A stretch of DNA of 64,000 nt, from assembly GCA_032173965.1 (NCBI GenBank), contig CM063290.1, positions 10,441,501 to 10,505,500 of the forward strand, given 5' to 3'. This document shows positions 37,291 through 51,400 of this stretch, one piece after another. The translations under genes were made by a program, and so were the position numbers. The notes under the pieces were generated by a model. It saw only the letters and a program-made list of their open reading frames with translations. It was not told the DNA's origin and searched no databases. Numbering within the stretch: position 1 is the stretch's first letter; every line of letters starts with the position of its first letter. This DNA comes from Sitta carolinensis (Eukaryota > Chordata > Aves > Passeriformes > Sittidae).

Positions 37291-40084
37291 GATTCTTCAA
37301 TTTTTCCTAAGTATTTGTGCATGTACACATGCATGTATTGGCAGAGGAAGATATTTGTTTTCTTTCTTCCTTCTTTTTTTTTTTTCTTTTCATGTCGAGA
37401 GAAGGTGAGAATTTATGTATGAAGTGAGGTGGGGAGTTGGAGGCAAATTTCCTCCAACTGTGCAAGGGAGTTTCCTCCTGCACAAATGGTGGATGGGTCA
37501 CATCCCTGGTCTCACCCTTGGGTGGCAATCAACAGAACTTCAGAGCCATGGCATTAATATGAACCTCATACTTCAACATTTTTAAACAAAGGAATGGGAA
37601 GCAATGGGAGGAAGTAGGGCATTTGAAGAGCCCTGTGTTTTCCCTATGTGTTCTCAATGTTAGGAAGAATTTGATTATCTTCTAAGAGACCAAGAGTGAG
37701 CCCAACAAGCCTGGTCTGTGGATAAGCATCAAGCTATTACCTGATTGAAAACTGGAGCTATATCCCATCAGTGGAGAAATTGCCACAGGTATGTGGATTG
37801 GTGAGCTTTGAGTCTGACCTTGAGTGAAGAGTTCAGCTCGTGGTAAGAGACCCAAAGGCCTCTGTGTGCTTTAATCTGTCGGGGTGGGCAGCTGGGCACA
37901 GGACTGGAGGGGGCTGGCACAAAGCAGAAGGCTGCAGACAGTCCCCTCCAGTGCTGGACCCCATTTCAGAAATGGTCATGTTCCCAGGACTGTGTGTGCT
38001 CCACGGGGCAGGAGGTGAGGAGCCACCATCCAGTCCTGCAACCCGGTGCCAGTGCCCGAGGAACTGTGGTCACAGCTGGGCTCTCCCCCAGACTGGAGGC
38101 AGATGTTTGCAGTTAGAGGACAATCACTACCTTGGTGCTAAAATGTGCAATTAGCCACAGGAAATTCTTTCCTCAGCTGATGAGGACAGGAAGGTAAAAG
38201 TGTCTCTTAATACTTCCACTGTTTTTCTTAGGGAGTTGAGTGAATCTGGCTGCCCTCACAGAGGGGAACAGCAATCCTATTCCCCAGCAGGTAATGATCT
38301 CAGTTGTTCTCTTGCACATGTCTAGATGTTCATACTGTTGGCCAGAGAGGAAGAAAACCCTCTCACTGTGAAGTGGGGAGCTGTTTTATTTCTCTCTCCC
38401 TCTTTTTCACATTCCCTGTAGGCATGTGCACGCTCTGGGTTTCAGAGGCAGCTGGGCTCTGTACTAAGCAGGAGCAAACAGCTTTTCCATGGGATGAAGA
38501 CCAGATCCAAACAATTTGGTTTTGACTACAATTTCCATATGATTCTTGGAAATTCCTCCTTTTGTTATTCTGCTAATGCCTTTTACTACCTGGGGAACAG
38601 GTTTGGCAGGGAGAGAGGAAGTAGTCCAGATGTGAATTAGCAGAACCTTGAATATTTTGTTTGTTTGTGAAAAAAGGCTCTTCTTTCATCTGCACTTCCC
38701 AAGTACATATTCTGGATATTCCCATCCCATATCTCCATCATAGTCAAAGTCAGAACTTTCCATGACAGGTTTCTGTGCAAAATATGAGTTTTGTTGTGCT
38801 CAGTATAGGAATGAAGTGCTGCAACTACTGAGGCTGGTTCTGGCTCTAAGCTCCCTTCTCTATCTCATTTTCTGCTCCATGTGATTGCTAATTTTCACTC
38901 CTAAAAATGATGCCTCAGGATAGAAGAGCACAGGGAAGCTACTATTCAGGTGCAAAACAGTGTTGAGTGATGAGATCAGATACAAAGTTCCAGAGCAAAT
39001 GGACAGTGTGTTGTTCAGCACCGTGTGCACTAAGGACACAAGAACGAAGATGCACCTTGCAGAGCAAGGGCTGGAGGATAAGCTGGGGTGCACTGGCCAG
39101 CATGCCAGCTGCACAAAAAGTTGTGTGAGCTGGGGATTTTTGGAGCTGCTCTAATTTAAACCTCAAGAAACTGCTGTGAGGGAACAAAGAAACCAGCTGT
39201 GGACTGGAATGGTGTTTCATGGATCTGACAGGAGCTGGGGAGTACAGAATTACTGCCGTGCTGGCTCTTCTGTGCCTGAAGCTCATCCTTACATTAGCAG
39301 TTCTCCAGCTGTAGGGCACAGGAGACACCTGTGTTCTTGCAAACCCAGACTGCTGGCACTTCCATCAGGGATGCTGTGGAATTCTCTGCTGATTGATGTC
39401 CTTGATATTAACCAGAGCTGAGCACTGCCACTTGAATGGAGTGGGAACAGCAAGCTTAGGTCTCTAGAAACCTGAGCTTAGGATGTAGATAGAGACATTT
39501 CCATGATGTCCTTTTTTCTTCTTATATGCACATGCTGCCTCTCCCCCATGGACCTTGCTGTCTTCAGGTCTCTAAGTCCTGAAGACAGCAATTTTTGTGT
39601 GAATTTCCTGTCCGTGATGGTGATCCAGTTGCTCTTTTGCCCTCTGTCAAACATATTCAAAGTGAGAGGAGAAGTGGTTTGTTCAAATGGGCAGGCTAAG
39701 TCCAAGGGCAGAGCTGGGAGGCTGCCTGGGGCTTCCCCACGCCCTGTCCAAGGCTTGCATACGTAACCCAAGCACCTTTTCCTGCTGCTGTTTCTGAAAT
39801 GGCCCTGCTGGCAGCCCCTCTGCCTAAACACACAGAACTCTCCCCACGCTGACACAGAGGTGGGCACTGATGTGCTCTACAGCCTGTATTGCAATGTACC
39901 ATTAGGAAAACTGTAGTTGACAAATGTTTCTGGTTTTACATGAAGCTATTCCACTGAGGTTATCTGATTTTTCTTTGGTGCTGAGAAAAGCAGTTGAATC
40001 AGACAAGACCTTGTGGGTGGAATACATTATGTCCAAAAATCAATCATAAGGTAAGGAAGGAATAGAATTGAGTTTATTTACAGT

Positions 40085-40510
40085 CTGTTGACTTCTATAG
40101 TTAGCACCATTTATTAGAGAAGATGAAGAAGAAGAAGAAAATTAAGCAGAGGGCAGGAAAATGTTTCTTTGTGATATTTTTGTGCCTGGCAATGGAAAGA
40201 GATGTGTGTACGAGCTGACAATTTATCTTCTGCCCTGAAGAGAAATGACTTGTTCTCAAATGGGCATGAAATGAAATAGTGCAGAACACGATAGGAACTT
40301 TTCTGAGTAAATGGGTCAATTTCCTGTCATTCTCTCGATAATTGTATGTAGAGCACACTACGCTCCAAACACTGGCAAATGGGATTTTTTTTTTTTTCGC
40401 TCCTGTTATTTTACTCCTCTTGTAAATGGGTGGAAAACATATTCGAGTGCTGGCACTATTATAATCAGCTTTTGCCAGTGGCTAATAGCAGTCCATTTTG
40501 GGTGAATGCT
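40085..40510. other. Candidate conserved non-coding block
   Basis: Contiguous non-repetitive sequence between two unremarkable intron stretches. It holds ATAATTGTATG, GACAATTTATC and CACTATTATAATCAGC words, plus a T-run near 40383-40397. Function is unknown. Confidence 0.2.
40125..40139 (+). repeat. (GAA)5 run
   Basis: Five GAA units at the 5' end of an AT-rich, conserved-looking intron block. Confidence 0.9.
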
Positions 40511-43500
40511 TATTACCTCCAAGCAGTCCAAGACACTACATAATAACCCAGCACTGTGTAGACTGGTACTGCTAGGAATGAGATGCAGTTATAGGGACTG
40601 CATTGCAAATACCCCATCACAGCAGGAAATTTGCTTCCCCTTTATCTTCTCTTGCCTAATTGCAAAATAAGCCCTGGTGCCTCTAGCTGGAGAAGGAGAC
40701 TTGTTTGCCTTCCAGAACTTCCTGGTATGGTCAGGGACTTTCTGCCTCACCATTTCTTAGCAGGCTGATGCATTTTCCTCCACTTAGAGCAGCCCTTGTT
40801 ACTGAGGGGACATGGATTCAAGTCAGACTCACTGAGGACTGAGCCAGTAATTTTATTTTGGATGTGGTTAATTAAAAATAACAGAAGTGTTGTATTGGGT
40901 GTCCAGTGGGTGACAATTAAGATCTCTGTGGCAGACTGGGTAAATCTCACTGGAATGGGCTAATGCAGTGACAGAGCTTCATAAGTGCCTTTGAACCTCA
41001 ATCTTAGGAAAAGGGAGAGAATATTATAGGGTTGGCCCCAAGGTGCTGGATTCTGGCTGTGGAAATATCTGGATAAAACCCAAATACTTGATTTCAATAA
41101 ATTTTCTCCCTCTTAACTTCAAGCTAAGCAAGACGTAGACTTGTCCAGCCTATCTAATCATACATAGTATAATGCTCCTGGATGGAGGTTATAGGAAGGA
41201 TAAAAAACAATCCCAGCCTGATCAGGACTGCAGATACTTGAGCTGTGATATATCACCTGATGGGTAACACAGCCTTGTGAGAGCTAAAACCCATCCCTGC
41301 CTCTCCAGTGACTTAGGGAGAAAGTTGCCCATGAAATGGATTTCAGCTGAAGATCACTGAGAACTTCTGTTTTCACCCCAGTTATCCCCCAGAATGAAAG
41401 TCTTAAATCACATGTTTTGAAGGCTAGAATCTAAAAGCTTTGAAAGGAAACCCCAAGAACAGATTTTTTTTTCTTCCCACTAGTGAAAAGCTGATTCTCA
41501 AAAGTGTGGCAGGATTAGGCATTTCCTATGCAAATTTTTCATTTAGGAGGGGAAGTCAGGGGCCTTCCTGGAGCTTTAAACAACATTGTTTTTTCTTACT
41601 GGCTGTAACTAGGACTCTTCTGTGAATACAGCCCAGGGTCAGTGTCACCTTCTTTCTGTATACACAGGACAGGTTGCACTCCAATACAGGCTGGATTGGG
41701 TCACAGCTTAAAAAAGGCTATTGAAAAAATTTCTACCTCTGATTTTCTTTTTTTGTAGTTGTTGCTTGTTTGTTTGTGTTTTTTATTTTTCCACTAGGAT
41801 AGGAAAATGTCAGCTTTTCGTAGCTGTCTGTAAGAACAGACAGGTCTATTTGTCTTGTATGTATACTGTTGATGCAAATGGACTGGAAATAAGGATACAC
41901 AGAGCAGGTCTTCATCTTCTACATCTGCTGTCAGGAGAGGAATTCATGTAGCAACCCCACTCTGTGAATCAGCAGTTGCTGAAGTATGCACACAACTGCT
42001 GGATGGAGCTGGCCCCACTTGGCTCATGTGTAAGGCTCCAGACTCCTCACAAGTCATGAGGAACGGGAAGTAAATGACCTCTGACCTCTGTCAGCAGGGA
42101 GCATGGAGAAATGTGCATTGTTTATTCCACCTGTCTTTGGAAAATGCAGCCCTGGAGGACTGATTCAGAAGACAGTTATGCTCAGTAATTCTGGAACAGC
42201 TCAGCTGCCTGGGATAGGATCAGCCCACTGTAAAAGCCACCAGGGGAATTGGGTCAGAATTCGGCCGTGCTGCTGCTTCGACCAGAGAACGGGTTCTAAT
42301 GACTCTTACTTGGAGCAAAATAGGAAAAGATCAAGGGCAGAATTAGTCATTTTCCCCATGTTACATAACAATATTTTAGCAAACATTCTTCTCCCTGAGC
42401 ATCTAAATGCATTGCTTCAATAATCGCTGAAGACAATGTGGTAATAATATGTTCCTGATGTGTTGGAGGCAAAGCATTTACTCTGGTTTTACTTTTGCAA
42501 AATATATTAAACTACTTAGTTTTTGCTGATGTTTACACACAGGGAGTGTGGGGGGTTGTTTTGGTTTTTACTGCTATTTCTTTAAGGGAGCACAAGGGGA
42601 TTGCTGTTAAATGGGTCTGATGCTTCTGGTGGAATTCATCCCAGATAACTTCATCTCGCTACAAGCCACGTGCTTGGGCTGACAGGCATGTGCCTTGGGA
42701 GTGATGGTGGAGAGTTATGGGTACCTCCTAGGGAAGGATATTTTAACCAGCCCTACCAACAACTCTTGCAATCACCCCAGTGCTGGTGTCACCTTTGCTC
42801 GGTGTATTCAAGGCAAGAGCATCTGAGTACCTAGAAAGTAGGTTTCTTCCACCTATAACTCCCACATGTCCTGGTTGTTTAGTCATGCTCTAATTCACTC
42901 TCATTCAGGACTGACTCCACCAGAAAAGGCAGTTCTGACCATTTTCTCTGATGCAGCCAGGAAGAGAAAGTGGAGTTGCAATATGCCCAGGTGGTTTTAA
43001 GTAGTTAGGAAATGGGCCCTAGAGGTGAGTGGACCCAAACTCTGAAACCGCCTCAGCTGGAGGCAAAACCAGAACTGCCCTTACTTAGATGTAGGGGAGA
43101 TGTGACAGAAAAGACTGCTCTGGAAGAGCTCCTATTGCAGCTCCAGCTGAAGCCAGCATGCAGAAAATACCCTGGGATATGACAGAAAGGGTTAAGGCAG
43201 GGATGGAAGTATTCATTGGGATGATGTGGGTCAGGACTGCATTTGTCTTCCCACCACAGTCTCCCAGCCTGCTCCACCTTCCCACCTGGAAAAACACACG
43301 GCTAATATAGATGACTGCAAAAAGGAGGTGGAAAAGGGCCTTAATCCATGGGAAGTGTGCAGTGGGTGCCATGATGGGCATGGAAGTGCTGGAGGGGTGA
43401 GCAGGATGGACTACAATGATACATGTGAGCAAAAGGTGGGTTAAGATGGCCTGATGTGATTTCTTCAGCTGGCTGGGTTCTTATTGTCAGAAATGGATTT

Positions 43501-46500
43501 CACTGGGCTTGAAACTTGGATTAAAAAACATGTCTTTATTAACTCCAGACAGAGATGCGTCCTGGAATCTTGGAAGCTGTTTCACTGCTGTCTTTGGGAG
43601 GGTATTTTGGCTTTCAAAGTTACATGACTGATAGGTTCTATTTGGGGTTTTGAGAATTTTTTTATACTCCCATGACTCAAATCCTTTTGAATTTTTCCTT
43701 CAAACCATGTGTTTGTACACTGTGACTAGCATAGCATTGCACTGGATATTCTGGCATTGGGCAGTAGAGGATGGAGGAGTTTTTCCACTGCTACCACAGC
43801 AGCCTTCAGCTCAGTGTTGCAAAGCACAACTTTTAGCACAATCCACCACACTCAGTTAGACTGACACTTCCCAGGGGTAGCAGGCACAAGGGTTTTGATC
43901 CACCAAGACCAGCACTTCTGAATAGATGCACTACAAAGAGAGGCACAAGCCTTGCCTCATACTGTGACAACTCTTTCTGGCCTAAAATGTGCCACCTCTT
44001 CCTCTGCCAGAATTTTGCTGGTTTTATGTGCTTAAATAAGGTCTCTCCTTTAATGATGTAGTTATGGAGGGATCTTCTTCACCCACCCTTGGGTCCCTTG
44101 CACTGTTCATGGAATGCAGCTGTAGGATATTCACCCAGTCTTCTGTCCCTGCACTGCAGGGTGCAGGGGGTTGGTTTAGGGCATCTCTTATTTGCACAGG
44201 TAAATATTTGCTGAGCCAGAGCAAGCCAAAGGAATTGATGCCATTACTGTAAGGTCAAGCTGTTTGCTGGAGAGAGGACATCAGCCCTGCAGGCATGTTC
44301 TAAGAACAAACTGCAGATCCAGCTCTGCAAACAAGATGTACAAGGACATGTCCCATTCGTGAATTGCCACCAGTCCTGAGTCTCCAGCCAGCACTGAACA
44401 ATCACTCCACAAATAATTGTGTGAGTGCCTGGTGGTGATAAATGGAGGCACCTCAGGGATTTTATTGAAAACCTACATGTTTTCCCTTCCTGCCATTTGC
44501 ACCAGCTCCCCAGGGGCTCTGAGAGCTGAGTCTGTAAGCTCGTTTGCCCCTTACATTCTGTTTGGGCAATTGGGAAGGCCTGGCAAGGCTCTCCAGGACA
44601 TCCTCCCCATGTAAGGAACATTACCACCACCACCAGGGTGCCACCATGGAACACAAACACGTCTCCTGATGCCTGACAAAACATGGGAGTACACCTTACT
44701 TTCTGGGAGCTGTGTTGCTTGAAGGGCTAAAAGGGGTAAAAACTTGTTTTTGGGTTCCTGCTGTCAGGTGACCTGGCTCTTGATGCACTTGTGTAAGCTG
44801 GCAGCATTTTCACATCTGTTCTGTTTGCTTTATCATGTCAAATAGCTGATGTTCTTGCAAGGTTTCCCTAGCTCCTTCCTCCCTCCTCTTTTTTACTGTC
44901 TCTATAAAATAATACTGCTATAATCCAGTTTGACTCAACAGGATCCCTTTCACGCTGGCTATTCCCCATATATAGGCATCAGTTCAGGGAGGTGCACCAG
45001 AACGCTGCAATATTTTCCCTAACATTTTGTTTAACCAGGATGACATTATTCAGACAAATTAATTCCTCCAAGACGTAAACTTGTTCTGACTGAGTGCTGC
45101 AGCAGCCTCCCTGAGAGCAACAAACCGTGATCTGACATCTTAACAGCTCTCCACACAGTCAGGGGGAGTCTTACATAAAAGATTTTCAGCTGTGCATATC
45201 TGCAAGGTGCATCTGCCCCTTTCTGCAATAGATTTCTTCTTTCAGCAGGTTTTGGTTGGAAAAAATATCTTTTTCTAGGAAGTAAAGTACAAATAATTTC
45301 AGAAAATATCCTGGCATATAAAAACATATAGTAGAGATTACCCTACCCTCTGAAATCCTTGCCAAAGATTTTTAAAATGGGGTTTTACTGTGATCACTCT
45401 CCTTCCATTCTGAATTGAGTTCATCTTGCATGTCTGAGCTAACTTGTTGCTCAATGGGATTTACAAAGCTCAGGGGCACGTGTGGGTGATGTGTCAGCTG
45501 TGTGTGCCAAACAGCAGCACCTGTTGGAAAGGAAGAGGAAAACAAAGAGTCCTTTACAAGTCTGCCAAGAGAAGGAATTCTTGGTCTGCCTCATAGATAG
45601 GAGGTCCTGGTGTGAAAAATGGCCCTGTGGTGTTACTTTTACCCCATATAGGGTCTGGATGGGCAGGTGAGCTACCCTGTGCCCCTCTGTGACACCAGGT
45701 ATTTGGGGTGGCATGGCCAGGCTGCCAGAGCTGCATTCAACACTGGGTTTTCTGTCCACGCTCCCCCAAGATGTTTTCCTGGCACTTGAGTTACTGCTTG
45801 TACTCTAATATCAGGGTTCTGGGAGCCAACTGGGAAATGCCTTTTTCCTTCTCTTGCCTTGTGTTCCTTCCTCTTGGTGCTTCCTTTGCTCCTAGATCCA
45901 GAATCAAGGTTGTCTTGCTGGCCTAAAATGTGCCAAAACAGTGAGGGTATCCTAAAGGAGGAGGAAGGAAAGAAGAAATCTGATTAACTTAAAGTAGCAG
46001 AGCCTGAGCTATTTGTGCACAGTTCTGAGTCTGTATCTCACAGCCCTGGCTTTTCTTCTGAATTCTTCATTGCCTTATGTCTATTTTTTGCTCTGCTTGA
46101 GTTGCTTCACTGTGCCTTAGTTATACATTCCCAAGAAATGGGTTGATGTTAATTGTTTGTTCATTGAGACTTGCATAGAGTGACCTCAGAGGCTTATTAG
46201 CTGGCTGGATGGCCATGGTGCTGGGAGCTTCTAGCTGGATTTCTCTTCTGCACCTTCCCATCTCCTAGGCTAGCAAGGACAGCTAAGGGAGAACATGTTC
46301 TCTTCTCTGCAGTAGTGTATTATTGACAGAGGGCATCATTAGGGACTCCTGGTACTCTACTTCAAGTACCTTAATGCAATATCATCAACATTAATTCAAA
46401 CTCTGTTAAGATTTCAGCAAGTAAGTGTAACATCCAACAGACACTGAATAATTTAAAAGCTTTATAAAGTTGAAGCTTACAGAAATGGATTTAGAGATGA

Positions 46501-48404
46501 ACAAAACTACCTCAGATAAGTGTCAGAGGTTCCCCTTGCTCAATATCAGCTGTTGCAGATGCTTCCCACATGCTTCCCAAGGGAACTTTCACGTCTTTTT
46601 CTCCTGGTTCTATTTGTGAAAGATCTAACATTAGGACTGCACTTTGTTTTACACTGCAGTTTTGTGTATTCTTTTGGGGAATAGTCAGTTTTCAAGCTCT
46701 CTCTATGCTTTTAGCCCAAGGATCATCTCTGCATGGTGATTCTAAGCCCTTTACTTGCTGCAGACATAGGCTTGACCAGTAGCTTTGAAAATGTCATTTA
46801 GATATTTCATATCATCTACACAATAACAGCCAGAGAGAGCTTGTTGCTTTCCAGGGGCTTGGTGGAGTAATTAGTAATTTATACTATAGTAAGGTAAAAG
46901 AGTGTGTTTTTTCCTGTTGAAGCAATTCTTAAGTGTTTCTGTAAAAGGACACTGAAGTTTTTTTATTCATAATAAATGTGTGGAGTAACTTCCACATATT
47001 ATACAAACCCTGAAATGTCATCAAATCACACAGCTTATTAACAGCTTCTGCTTAAGACTCCCTGTGATGTTTACCTGGGATAAACCATCTGTCCCCTGAC
47101 CACATCTTTGGGGCTAGTGCAACTGTCCCTACAAGAGAAACCATGTGAATGAGCATGGCTGAAACAGATTTCTAGTGTGGTACTGCAGGGCTGTTATGTC
47201 TGATAGTGCTTGATGGTTACCTGTAGTCTGTTATTAATAACAAAGAAAAAAAAAAACAGACAAAACCCAAACTGCTGATAAAGTTAGTAGATTAGTAAGA
47301 TGTCAGAGCAGTGGAATGGAGAGGCATGGACTGTTGAACGTCCCAGACTCGTTTCAACTATACTGGTTTAACACACCCAACTGTGAGGCCATCTATTTGT
47401 TCAGGAACAAAACCATGTTCTGCCTCACCAGCTTTATCTCCAGGTGGAGGTTCATCCAGCAAAGTACCTTCCTTAGGAAGGATCAGAGCTTTCTGTACAG
47501 CCAGCTAAGGGAACCCATAGCAAATGGTACATCTGTGTCTCTTGATGTGTTCAGGCTATGCTTGGGTAATGCGACAGAAATCTTGATTTAGTCAAACCTG
47601 TAAAGTGCTAAAAGTCCTAAGTGGTTTGGTTGCCAGGGATTCTGCACAGAAACAATGCTGGTATAGCACCAAGGACCTCACAAACTGTGGGTTTGGGGTA
47701 GAAGGAGTGGTGCCTTGTTTGGTTTTCTTTTTGTCACGTTCCCAAAAGAGAGCAGAGAGCCCAAGCACGGTGGGAAGCATGCACATAGCATACTGACAAG
47801 ATCCTTGTTTCTGTACATGGCACTAGCTAACACATTCCTCCTCTTAGACCATTGCCACAGCAGGTCCAGATGTCAGTACCTCCAGCTGATACCACTGAAG
47901 AACGATGATTTATGGCCACTGGAGATTTGTCTGCCTTTGTTCAAGGAGCACAAGTAAAGGACTTGAAGGTTGTGCTTGGGGTGGTCAGCTATCTAGGTCA
48001 GGAGAGGTAAAAGCTGCTGTTTTCAAAAACTGGCCTTCTTTCCAGCTGTCTTGTGGTTTGTGTTCTCTGTCAGAGAACATGGGCTGCTTTGTTTTTTTCC
48101 AGGATGCTGAACATACCCCAACTCAAGCTGCTGGCTTTAAGTGTCTTTAAGAAAAGGTGGTTTGAATTAACCCCCCTGAAATATTGAACACCTATCCCTG
48201 AGGATGCTTTGCAGTGTGTGACTGTTAAGTGTTTTAGTCACTCAAAGGAGGGCTATACCCAAAGTGAATGAATTCTTACATTAGGCCCTGAAAAGATCAA
48301 CTCTACACCTATCTGTAGTCACAGGAATGCCAGGCAAACCGTGGAGTGTAAAGTGCATGGAAGCAGGAGAACTAAATGGCAAAGACAAGCCTTGGTATCC
48401 AGGT

Positions 48405-48480
48405 AGTATTTTCTTACCAGCAGATCTCAAAGCACTTTCCAAAGCCTGGTAAGAACAAGGATATGTGGGGTTAGATGAAC
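48405..48480 (-). mobile_element. Ancient amniote SINE relic (partial)
   Basis: The phrase CAGATCTCAAAGCACTTTCC followed by AAAGCCTGGTAAG is nearly identical to a block I recall from old amniote SINEs, where it sits at the reversed 3' end. The adjoining antisense cacagag/gacttgccc part is not visible here. Confidence 0.45.
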
Positions 48481-51400
48481 CCTGGAGTGAATACCTTATT
48501 TTCAGTCACACATTCCAGGTCTCAGCTCAAATATTTTCGTGTTGGGTTTCTTTCAGTAAAGTGCAGAAAGACTCTGGAGCCAGAAATACTGTATAAAAAC
48601 ACAGGACAATTAGCAACCTCCTGGAAACACGTGAAACTTTAATAAAACTTAAACTCCAGTTCCTTCCCACAGGTGGAGTCCAGCTGTAATGTAGGCAATA
48701 TGCAGAATTAAGCTATTTTTATGCCTCTTCATCTACAAATGTGAGTGTTAAAACATATGTAGGTAAAGCAAATGGAAAGCTTAGACTTGCCTGTGTGCCA
48801 TGCTCATTTGAACTCAGTGCATTAGCCTGGATTGCTGCTGAGCAGTGTGTGCTCCAGCAAAGGTTTTGCAAAGGGAAATGTCTTCACCTACAAACCTGGC
48901 TTCTTAAAAAGCCCTGTGACTTTGCAGCTCCAGAAGATTTCCCTGACTTTCCCTGCCAACCACAAGGGGGAATAAATGACTGGGAGGGCTCAAGTAATTA
49001 TACAAAGTGCATGGATCAACTTTTCCATGGGGATCCTGTAGCTACTGGTCTGATGGCTTAATAATGTGCTTCTGAAATGGCTGCTTTCCTCTGCTGTTTC
49101 TCTCTGGGGCCAGATTTCCAGCAAGACTCCTTAGCTGCCCTTGCAGAGCTGGCAGGACAATGCTCACTGGACTCATGCTGCCTGTGAAGGAGCCAACAGT
49201 AACTTTTCCATAGGAAAACTTGCAGGTAGGGCAGAGCTGGACTATGCTGCTCCAGCAGCAAACTTTGAGAAAGAGAATTACTCAGAAAGCCGTAGATAAT
49301 TTCTTCATTCCCCACTCTTCACTGCCACTCCCTGTCCTTCTGTCCTTGTCCCTCATATCTTTGGAAGCTGCTGTGGCAGTGCATGTGGGGAGTGACTGCA
49401 TTGCACCACCAGTGCAGCCATAAAATGTGATCCTTCTGTTAGGAGACTGCCAGCACTTGTCCATGGCCTGCATTATCTGGATCACTCAGATACATGAGCC
49501 ACCTGCCAGTAAGAGGCTGTCTTGTCCATTTTCACCTGAATCTGGTCTATAGTTAGAGCCTGATGAAGAGTGGCCCTTCCTTCTTTTGTTCCTCATACGT
49601 CCATTAAATCGGGAGCTGGGTATGGAAAGATGTGGTCCTGTTTTTCTTTGCATGAGCTGCTTGGCAAAACATGAGGGTCAGATAACTTTGGGTGCTCAGA
49701 TATTCTTGCTGGGGAAATGGCAACTTCTCCTCAGAAGGGAAAGTTGGAAGTTGTATTAGAATGGAAATGAGCAATTCAGCAGTTACATTGGGTAACAGCC
49801 ATTGGTGCAGGTGATCTCAGACCTTTTAAAGTACTGTGAGAAGCAGTGGAGCATGGCCTTTTCCACTGTTATAGAAAGAAAATCCCTATAATGGAATGGA
49901 ACAGTTACAGATTAGAATGATCCTGCAATAATGTTGTTTTTTCCTCTATATTCCATAACCACTCTGATTTCATCCTGAGAGTCCATACACTGAGAGGATG
50001 CTATCGACTTGAGAATGGACATGTTATATAACATCTATTATACATTCAGTGTGTTTATATAAATGCATATCTCTTATGTAACTGTGTCACTAGGAAAACA
50101 GTGAGGTTGGACAAGCTGGCTTCTCCTGCCATTGTTGCTCTGCTTCGCTTGTTGATTCTTAAGCGCTGTCACAAGACACTGCAGGTTCTGATTCTGAGGC
50201 CAAGTGTGCCCAAGTGAATCTCTTCTTTTCAGCAGCTCCATTCACTTTGGGTTTTGCTGGGGTTTTTCTCAACTGTTGTTTCTTTTTTTAAATGTAATAT
50301 TTGGCAGAAAGCCTTTGGTGTTGGTTTCACAAACATGGGAGAAATCTAGTTAGTAAATACTATGGACTGACAGTTGACTAGCGCAGTGTTCAGTTTCTGT
50401 GCTTTTCAACTTGAAATTACATCCAGGACATCCTCCTCAAGTGATGTAAAGAACCTGGTAAAGAAATGCCAACTGTCAGCTTGATTTTTGGTCTGCTCTG
50501 CTCTGACATAAACCTTTCTGACAGCTCAGACCAGTGTCCTTCATATTCCAAATTAATCCAAAATTTCTCATGGTAATGAAAGGGAGTGCATGTTTCCTGC
50601 TCTGAACATCCTTGACTAACCCTGCAGACACCAGAGAATTACCACCTACTCAGACATGCCTGTCTGCTCTTGATGCAACTATTGAGCTTATTTGCATTCC
50701 TATGGTTTTGCCATCTAAGATCTCTGTATCCAAGTCTCCATCTTGTCTGTACAAAATAGGAATTTTTTTTTTTATTTTTCAGGGAACCTTAATTTTTCTA
50801 GATTGAGAGCAAAGGAACAATGCCAAGGGGTTGAATCAACTCAGCAGATAATTGTGTCACAAAGACTCTTCTGCCCAGCTTCTCACAGCAGTTTGTTGAA
50901 CAGAAGAGCAGCCCAAAGATTCTGGTTTACTTTTCAGTTATTCAAAGAAGAATCCGATCTATTGTGTGTGTATGTCTTTGTAAGGTTAGAAGGAATAATG
51001 TTCTGTCATTTCTCTCCCAACCATACTGCAAGCTGAGTTCTAGCAGAAACATCCTCAGAGGTGGGCAAGAGGTGCAGAGTGACTGATGTAAATCATCTTC
51101 TCTATCTCTGTCTTTGTGGATGAGATTACCTCCCAGTGGACAAAGGAAAGTGATGGATGAGCTCCCAGGGTAGACCATCAGTCTCCAGCTTTTGCTTTTC
51201 TCACATCCCCCTTGACCTCTTTGGGAAGTTCCCTGTTCTGTGCCATGCCTTGTCTGGGTTCTTCTTACAAAGTTGTCTGAATTTTCTGGTTTTGTATCCT
51301 TTCCTTCTTTGTCACTCTTATCTCAGCAAGTGGCTCAAACTTGCTTTCCCAGACAAGGAACCGAATCAAACATCCAGGTCAACTGAATGAAAAGGACAGG

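Larger units (their letters stand above)
36001..48000 (+). other. LIM1-LIM2 intron, middle third
   Basis: Non-coding intron. Two AT-rich segments, 36575-37290 and 40085-40510, look like slowly evolving non-coding DNA. The second has a (GAA)5 run at 40125-40139 and a T-run near 40383-40397. 37840-38110 is mildly GC-rich without a CpG cluster. No exon, transposon or RNA gene was recognised. Confidence 0.7.
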